The translations under genes and the position numbers were made by a program. A stretch of 6,406 nt of DNA from the NCBI GenBank assembly GCA_017528675.1, contig JAFXOO010000470.1, positions 1-6,406 on the forward strand, given 5' to 3'. Of the stretch, positions 1 through 3,994 are shown one piece after another. The notes below the pieces were generated by a model. That model was given only the letters and a program-made list of their open reading frames with translations, was not told the DNA's origin and made no database searches. The stretch is from Oscillospiraceae bacterium (GTDB lineage Bacteria; Bacillota; Clostridia; Oscillospirales; Ruminococcaceae). Position 1 is the first letter of the stretch. Each line of letters opens with the position of its first letter.

Positions 1-1057
1 CATCCGCAGCAGTGGTACGCACATAGCGCTTGGCAGTGAATGCGGAGAAATCCTCGATGAAGTCGGTGGAGTTCACATTCTCCCAGGTCTGGGAGGGGAT
101 TGTGTGGTCAAGCTGTACTTCCTCGATCATGTCACCAAGCACAGCGCTTGCGGTCGGGAATTTGCCGGCGCCTCTGCCATAGAACATGGCCTTGCTGATG
201 CCGTCACCCCGTACCATCACGGCGTTGTACACGCCGTTCACCTGGGAGAGCAGGTTATCCTCCTCGACGGCCATCGGCATGACAGTCGGCAGGATCTTGC
301 CGTTTTCAAGGCGCTGAACACGGGCAATCAGCTTGATGCTGTAGCCGAGCTTTCCGCAGAGCTCCACGTCCTCCAGTGCCACTTCACGGATGCCCTTGGT
401 GTGGACGCTTTCGGGATAGACATGCTTGCCGAATGCAAGCGAGGAAAGAATGCAGATCTTGCGGCAGGCATCGTGACCATCGACATCGGCAGTCGGATCC
501 TTCTCGGCATAGCCCTTTTCCTGTGCAAGGGCAAGCGCTGTTGCGAAGTCCATATTTTCCTTGATCATCTTGTTGAGGATGAAGTTGGTGGTACCATTCA
601 GGATACCTGCGATGGCGGAGAAGTCATTGGCCGCAAGGCATTTGTGCAGCGGGCGGATGATCGGAATGGCACCGCCGACGCTTGCTTCAAAGAAGAAGTT
701 GACATTGTGCTCCTTGGCAGTCTGCAAGAGAATGTCGCCCTTAGCGGCAACCAGCTCCTTGTTGGAGGTTGCCACGCTCTTTCCGGCTTCAAGACACTGC
801 TTCACAAAAGTGAAAGCCGGCTCAATGCCGCCCATACACTCTGCCACGACCGTGACAGCCGGGTCTGCAAGGATAGGATCAATCTTCTTGACCAGCAGGT
901 TGGCATAGGGCCTGTCCGGGAAATCCCGCAGATCGAGGATGTAGCCTATCTCCAGTTCCTTACCGGAGCGCTTTTCGATCAGCAACTTGTTCTTCTCAAA
1001 CAGCTCTACGACGCCGGATCCTACCACGCCGCAGCCGAGTACTGCAAATTTTTCCAT
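1..1057 (-). CDS. hom: Homoserine dehydrogenase (3' end beyond window)
   Basis: Cytoplasmic NAD(P)-dependent oxidoreductase that interconverts aspartate-4-semialdehyde and homoserine, the branch point to threonine and methionine. The visible 352 codons start at ATG 1057, 7 nt after a clear AAGGAG (1065-1070). The N-terminus has the Rossmann motif GCGVVG at residues 8-13. Next come ATSNKELVA around K100, EASVGGAIP at 124-132, and the family signature NGTTNFIL at 154-161. E185, D196 and K200 match the family's substrate-binding and catalytic E/D/K triad in position and spacing (E+11 D, E+15 K). The last visible residues (KRYVRTTAAD) look like the first strand of the C-terminal ACT regulatory domain, so only that domain is cut by the window edge. 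The gene lies 36 nt downstream of the ACT-domain gene, with no promoter or terminator between, so the two are probably co-transcribed. Identification is very secure; feedback inhibition by threonine is expected for ACT-bearing enzymes but cannot be seen here. Confidence 0.97.
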   Translation of the reverse strand, partial: MEKFAVLGCGVVGSGVVELFEKNKLLIEKRSGKELEIGYILDLRDFPDRPYANLLVKKIDPILADPAVTVVAECMGGIEPAFTFVKQCLEAGKSVATSNKELVAAKGDILLQTAKEHNVNFFFEASVGGAIPIIRPLHKCLAANDFSAIAGILNGTTNFILNKMIKENMDFATALALAQEKGYAEKDPTADVDGHDACRKICILSSLAFGKHVYPESVHTKGIREVALEDVELCGKLGYSIKLIARVQRLENGKILPTVMPMAVEEDNLLSQVNGVYNAVMVRGDGISKAMFYGRGAGKFPTASAVLGDMIEEVQLDHTIPSQTWENVNSTDFIEDFSAFTAKRYVRTTAAD

Positions 1058-1093
1058 TGGTTTACTCCTTATCACACATTTTGTCTTGGGACA

Positions 1094-1537
1094 TTATTCT
1101 CCTGACAGGATCTTGATGCTGACGACACCTTCCACTTTCTGGAGCCGTTCCTCAAGCGCATGCGGGGTCTGCACCTCGCCGCCAAGGCGGATCGAGAATG
1201 TCACACCTGCGACCCCGTCGATCGGGATGTTCTGGTTGACAGTCAGGATATTGGCATCAAGTGCATACAGCGCCGAAAGTACGTTTGAGAGCACACCGGC
1301 TTCATCACGGAGTGTCAGATGCAGGTTGATAATGCGCTGCGTCAGCTTATCCTCGTAGGAAAAGACACAGTCCTTATACTTGTAGTAGGCGCTTCGGGAG
1401 ATGCCCACCCGTTTGCACGCAGCAGCAGAGCTTTTTTCCTCCCGGAAGGCAAGCAGTTTCTTGACCTCCAGCACCTTTCCGATCACATCCGGCAGCACAG
1501 AAGCATCCACCACGATGAGCTGTGACCGATGTTCCAT
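1094..1537 (-). CDS. HTH/ACT-domain protein, PheB (UPF0735) family
   Basis: Small (147 aa) soluble protein with two parts. Residues about 22-56 are helical and resemble a helix-turn-helix (KRVGISRSAYYKYKD at 42-56). Residues about 68-147 form an ACT domain, with the ligand-site pattern DEAGVL at 78-83 and the family hallmark TVNQNIPIDGVAGVTFSI at 99-116. This layout and the 147-residue length match the UPF0735/PheB family, named for Bacillus subtilis pheB next to pheA. ACT domains usually bind amino acids, so an amino-acid-responsive regulator, of enzyme or gene, is the likely role; the true ligand and target are unknown. It starts at ATG 1537 behind a GGGGGGA purine run (1542-1548). An ATG at 1554 is out of frame. 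It is the first gene of a unit with hom, which suggests a role in aspartate-family rather than phenylalanine metabolism here. Family call is firm; function is inferred. Confidence 0.9.
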   Translation of the reverse strand: MEHRSQLIVVDASVLPDVIGKVLEVKKLLAFREEKSSAAACKRVGISRSAYYKYKDCVFSYEDKLTQRIINLHLTLRDEAGVLSNVLSALYALDANILTVNQNIPIDGVAGVTFSIRLGGEVQTPHALEERLQKVEGVVSIKILSGE

Positions 1538-1565
1538 CGAATCCCCCCGTTCATGAATCGTCCTC

Positions 1566-1584
1566 GTACAACATACAATTGTAC
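1566..1584. promoter_or_regulatory. Inverted repeat, possible operator, in the ACT-hom leader
   Basis: GTACAA (1566-1571) and TTGTAC (1579-1584) form 6-bp inverted arms around a 7-nt centre. Nested in it is a perfect 10-bp palindrome, TACAATTGTA (1574-1583). It lies a few bases downstream of the predicted transcription start, where a bound repressor would block the promoter. Being symmetric it could also form a weak hairpin in the leader RNA. The operator role is inferred from position and symmetry only; AT-rich palindromes of this size also occur by chance. Confidence 0.4.
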
Positions 1585-1595
1585 TTGCATATTAT

Positions 1596-1624
1596 ACTAT
1601 ACCATATTTTAAGGGGGATGTCAA
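1596..1624 (-). promoter_or_regulatory. Sigma-70/SigA promoter of the ACT-hom operon
   Basis: On the minus strand a perfect -35 TTGACA (1619-1624) is followed after 17 nt by -10 TATAGT (1596-1601); a second TATAAT-like stretch follows immediately downstream. Just upstream, an A/T-tract palindrome TTTTTGCAAAAA (1628-1639) could act as an UP element. The predicted start is near 1589, giving a leader of about 50 nt before the ACT-protein ATG. The hexamers and spacing are near consensus, so strong SigA-type transcription is likely. Confidence 0.88.
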
Positions 1625-1674
1625 GCGTTTTTGCAAAAAAGTCGGTAAAATACGGGCGAGTCACGAATTCTGCG

Positions 1675-1705
1675 AAAACCCCTGTCCTTCTCGGAAGGGC
1701 AGGGG
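1675..1705 (-). terminator. Intrinsic terminator after the DUF3810 gene
   Basis: Seven nt after the DUF3810 stop codon the minus strand reads a 12-bp stem (CCCCTGCCCTTC / GAAGGACAGGGG, 1679-1705) with one C-A mismatch and a 3-nt CGA loop. A run of four T follows (1675-1678). The stem is strong but the U-tract is short. It separates the GH25-DUF3810 operon from the ACT-hom promoter. Confidence 0.82.
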
Positions 1706-1712
1706 AAAACAA

Positions 1713-2816
1713 TCATGACAGATAATCATGCAGCAGCAGTGCAGTCATCCCGTGGTAACTCTGTTTTCCTTCCGGGACGCCGTTGACCTTGAGCGAGGTG
1801 TCCATTACAGCATCCGTCGTATCCGAGACGATCTGTGTCGGGATAACCTCCTCGCCGGCATGCTCCTCCCAGAATTCCGGCGGAACATAGGCATAAAGGT
1901 CACGCCTTGCCATTGGGTTCAGGCTGTTGATTATCTCCTCATACTGTGCCTGTGCGGCAGGATCCTCCGAAAAATCGAGATCCAGCCATTCCAGTGCGGA
2001 AAGGTATCCGGAATACCGGAAGTCATGGCTTGCACTGCTTGTGCATGCCAGAAATGCATAATACCCAGCCTCGTCCTCAAAGATATTGCCTTTGAGATGT
2101 GTGTACTCATGACAGATTGTCACCGGCAGATTGACCGGGTAGACCGCAGGGTTATAATTTGCTTCCAGTGTGTGTGGAAAATAGATGCCGAGCAGGTATT
2201 GCTGCGAGAAAAAGTAGCTGTGATGGATGGGCTTTGCATTGGGATACCAGCCACGGAACTGCGGATAGCGAACTGCAAGCCGCTGCATGCAGTGCTTTGC
2301 CTCCGGCATCAGCTCATCTGTCATCACAAAATACCCGTCCTCGTCACGGCTGACAAGCAGTGCCTCCTCGTTGGCATGTTCCACAAGCTCCTGTACAACA
2401 CCGAGCACTTCAGCGTCGTCGTAGGACACATCCCCGATGGTTTTCGACAGGGAAGTACCCTGATAGAGGACGGTGAAATGCAGGGTGACGACAACGCTCA
2501 GCCAGGTAAACATCCAGCCGTAGACATGCCCGTAGATGCCTGCTGCATTAGGGTGGTGTTCCTTTTTGACGACCAGCAGCAGCAGCAGATACCCCGGCAC
2601 CATGAGCAGCAGCAGCACAATGCCTGCCACAATGAGCCATTCTCCTACCGAAAAGGGGAGAATTCCCGTGATCCGGCTCCAGAAGCCGGAGATCAGCGGA
2701 AAAATGTGTATGATGTAGAAATCCGCCGCAGGCTTGCAAAGTCTTGCGATCAGGTTGATGACAAGCATCAGACCGATGATACAGAGCATCACGACGGTTG
2801 TTTTCTTTGGTTTCAT
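1713..2816 (-). CDS. DUF3810 membrane protein, predicted zinc metallopeptidase
   Basis: A 367-residue membrane protein. A positively charged start (MKPKK) precedes hydrophobic spans at about 7-26, 57-83 and 98-118, plus a weaker one at about 33-52. The remaining C-terminal 250 residues are probably extracytoplasmic. They hold HEYTH at 236-240, the HExxH zinc-binding and catalytic motif, followed by FEDEAGYYAFLA at 246-257. E247 or E249 is a candidate third zinc ligand, as in gluzincin-type peptidases. This arrangement, the YSGYL at 268-272 and the C-terminal SYHGMTALLLHDYL are typical of DUF3810, a family of unproven function common in Clostridia and Bacteroidetes. The ATG overlaps the stop of the upstream GH25 gene by 4 nt (ATGA, 2813-2816). 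The only purines nearby (AGAAGG) abut the start codon, so translation probably depends on coupling. A terminator follows the stop. Substrate is unknown; peptidase activity is inferred from the motif. Confidence 0.88.
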   Translation of the reverse strand: MKPKKTTVVMLCIIGLMLVINLIARLCKPAADFYIIHIFPLISGFWSRITGILPFSVGEWLIVAGIVLLLLMVPGYLLLLLVVKKEHHPNAAGIYGHVYGWMFTWLSVVVTLHFTVLYQGTSLSKTIGDVSYDDAEVLGVVQELVEHANEEALLVSRDEDGYFVMTDELMPEAKHCMQRLAVRYPQFRGWYPNAKPIHHSYFFSQQYLLGIYFPHTLEANYNPAVYPVNLPVTICHEYTHLKGNIFEDEAGYYAFLACTSSASHDFRYSGYLSALEWLDLDFSEDPAAQAQYEEIINSLNPMARRDLYAYVPPEFWEEHAGEEVIPTQIVSDTTDAVMDTSLKVNGVPEGKQSYHGMTALLLHDYLS

Positions 2817-3745
2817 CCTTCTGTTTCCGTCCTCTCATAGGGCCTGTAGCAGATATTGACATCAACATCGCCGGTAATGCCCGGGACATGTCCATCCGAG
2901 CAATACTGCCAGATGCGGTAGTCATAATAATAGGTAGCGGAGCTGTTGTGATCTGCCAGCCATAGATCATAGTCCGTGAGCTTCGTCAGATCCAGCATGG
3001 ACAGCGCTGTGCCGCAGTTCTGATAGATAATCGGTGTATAGCCGGCTTTCTGAATGGTATCGCAGAAGACCTTTGTGCAGCTCGTAAGCATTTCCCTGGA
3101 GATATCGTTTGTGCGTGCATTGGTATTGTCCACGAACTCCCAGTCAAAGGCAATCGGGTAGGTGAGGTCGTAGCCTTCCACGAGGCCGAGCACGAACTCC
3201 GCCTCGGTTCTCGCTTCACTGGGGTTGATTGCCTGGGAGTAGAAATACACGCCAACATCCATCCCGGCAGCAAGAGCGCCCTCCATATTCTGACGGAAAT
3301 AAGTGTCCTCCACAACTCTGCCGGAGCCGTAGGTGCGGCATCCGCAGCGGATAAAGGCAAAGACGATGCCCGATGCCTTCACCTGTTCCCAGTCAATCTC
3401 CTCCTGGCAGAAGGATACATCAATGCCGACAGCCGAGGTAATCTGACCGTCCTCGACATAGTATTTCCGCCCGTTCCGGTTTACAATTTTGGACGGGTCA
3501 TAGCTGCAATGTGCAACCCCCTCCAGATCTGGCACCCAGATATCCCCCTCGAAAGGGTCATGGAACAGGAAGCTTGGGCCGGTGGGTTCTTCTGTTTCAA
3601 TAGTCTGATGAGAATTACGTTCACGGATGTCCGCCCTGAGCTGGAGCAGCAGCATTGCAGTGCCAAGTCCTGTCACAATACAGAGTAAGATAATCGCAAA
3701 TACAAGCAGCACCACCTTCAGCACGGTGCCGGATTTGTTTTTCAA
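2813..3745 (-). CDS. Membrane-anchored GH25 lysozyme-like muramidase
   Basis: A 310-residue protein starting at TTG 3745. Residues 1-10 are short and basic (KNKSGTVLK), residues about 11-36 form one transmembrane anchor, and 37-105 are a linker. Residues about 106-303 are a GH25 (Lyc/Cellosyl-type) N-acetylmuramidase domain that would act on peptidoglycan outside the membrane. Visible family features are GIDVS with D109, IDWEQVKASG at 117-126, AFIRCG at 130-135, and VGVYFYSQA at 164-172. The catalytic strand AFDWEF has D201 and E203, matching the DxE pair of the family. IWQY is at 278-281 and the terminal GDVDVN at 292-297. All expected acidic residues are present, so it should be active. The domain carries nine cysteines, including C134 and C136, which is many for an exported protein. 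It is first in a two-gene operon and overlaps the DUF3810 gene by 4 nt. The TTG start is preferred over an in-frame ATG at 3883 because AAGGAGG sits 8 nt upstream and the protein then begins with a normal anchor. Confidence 0.92.
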   Translation of the reverse strand: MKNKSGTVLKVVLLVFAIILLCIVTGLGTAMLLLQLRADIRERNSHQTIETEEPTGPSFLFHDPFEGDIWVPDLEGVAHCSYDPSKIVNRNGRKYYVEDGQITSAVGIDVSFCQEEIDWEQVKASGIVFAFIRCGCRTYGSGRVVEDTYFRQNMEGALAAGMDVGVYFYSQAINPSEARTEAEFVLGLVEGYDLTYPIAFDWEFVDNTNARTNDISREMLTSCTKVFCDTIQKAGYTPIIYQNCGTALSMLDLTKLTDYDLWLADHNSSATYYYDYRIWQYCSDGHVPGITGDVDVNICYRPYERTETEG

Positions 3746-3753
3746 CGGATAGC

Positions 3754-3760
3754 CCTCCTT
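3754..3760 (-). promoter_or_regulatory. Strong Shine-Dalgarno setting the TTG start of the GH25 gene
   Basis: The minus strand reads AAGGAGG (3754-3760), complementary to the 16S rRNA tail, then 8 nt, then TTG at 3745-3743 and a lysine-rich N-terminus leading into a membrane span. No comparable site precedes the upstream in-frame ATG at 3883. This fixes the start and makes the upstream 138 nt untranslated leader. Confidence 0.88.
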
Positions 3761-3789
3761 TGTTCCTGTCTCTGTCGTTTTGTAAGGGA

Positions 3790-3902
3790 AGCACTGACTG
3801 ATTCGTAAATCAGCACTGAGGCGTGGAGCGAAGCAGCCAGGCAACGCCAATACCTCCCCTTTACGATCCCCGGAGCACTGCATCAGCTATTTCATCAGTG
3901 CT
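3790..3902. repeat. AGCACTG heptamer set: three direct copies and one inverted
   Basis: AGCACTG occurs on the plus strand at 3790-3796, 3812-3818 and 3874-3880, and as its complement CAGTGCT at 3896-3902. The first and second copies, and the third and the inverted copy, are both 22 bp apart start to start; the gap between the two pairs is 62 bp. All spacings are close to whole helical turns. In the leader RNA the inverted copy can pair with any of the other three: 7 bp with the nearest, 8 bp with the middle one and 9 bp with the one nearest the start codon. They could be protein-binding sites or alternative RNA pairings. Confidence 0.6.
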
Positions 3903-3917
3903 TTCTGAGATACTATT

Positions 3918-3946
3918 ATTATAGCATATCCTGCGGTTTTTGTAAA
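3918..3946 (-). promoter_or_regulatory. Sigma-70/SigA promoter of the GH25-DUF3810 operon
   Basis: On the minus strand TTTACA (3941-3946) and a perfect TATAAT (3918-3923) are separated by 17 nt. The expected start is the A at about 3911. The promoter lies just downstream of the rpoC terminator, so the GH25 operon is expressed independently of the rpoBC unit. Confidence 0.88.
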
Positions 3947-3960
3947 GCATCCGGAGCAAG

Positions 3961-3989
3961 AAAAATCCCCCTTCCATACAGAAGGGGGA
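3961..3989 (-). terminator. Intrinsic terminator after rpoC
   Basis: A perfect hairpin follows the rpoC stop codon within a few nt. On the minus strand it is CCCCCTTC (3981-3988), a 6-nt loop, then GAAGGGGG (3967-3974), extended by one A-T pair and followed by five T (3961-3965). It ends the rpoBC transcript. Confidence 0.92.
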
Positions 3990-3994
3990 AAAGA

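Larger units (their letters stand above)
3746..3911 (-). promoter_or_regulatory. Long structured 5' leader of the GH25-DUF3810 operon
   Basis: From the predicted start near 3911 the transcript has about 166 nt before the TTG. By eye it can form several stems. One is a 7-bp stem AGCACUG/CAGUGCU (3896-3902 with 3874-3880). A long-range stem joins 3854-3864 to 3782-3791 (10 pairs, one bulged A). It encloses GGCGU/ACGCC (3844-3848 with 3820-3824) and a 6-bp hairpin CUGAUU/AAUCAG with a 4-nt loop (3808-3813 with 3798-3803). Together these last three resemble a three-way junction. I see no consensus of a riboswitch I know (c-di-GMP, ydaO/c-di-AMP and T-box were considered) and no U-tract terminator inside. 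Regulatory function is inferred; the pairings are directly visible. Confidence 0.5.

Noticed and set aside
104..1105. Long plus-strand open frame opposite hom (about 333 codons).
   Set aside because: The minus strand encodes an unmistakable homoserine dehydrogenase across the same bases; the plus-strand product looks like no known family.
1551..1574. Seven-codon mini-ORF (MLYEDDS) in the ACT-hom leader, considered as an attenuation peptide.
   Set aside because: It has no ribosome binding site, no run of regulatory codons such as Thr, Ile or Met, and no terminator/antiterminator hairpin pair follows it.
2574..2616. Short CAG-repeat tracts, considered as a phase-variation microsatellite.
   Set aside because: They are triplet repeats encoding leucines in a membrane span (CTG codons), so slippage would not shift the frame, and five units is unremarkable for leucine-rich helices.
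1728..2840. Long open frame on the plus strand opposite the DUF3810 gene (about 370 codons).
   Set aside because: It mirrors a well-supported gene on the other strand, has no recognisable protein features or ribosome binding site, and runs into the neighbouring gene. It is a codon-bias shadow.
3746..3911. Known riboswitch classes (c-di-GMP-I, ydaO/c-di-AMP, T-box) as explanation for the GH25 leader.
   Set aside because: The conserved core sequences I know for these classes are not found; a covariance-model search was not possible here.
1679..3988. Similar CCCCTTC/GAAGGGG cores in the two terminators, considered as a dispersed repeat.
   Set aside because: GC-rich pyrimidine/purine stems are common in terminators; loops, mismatches and flanks differ, so shared ancestry is not supported.
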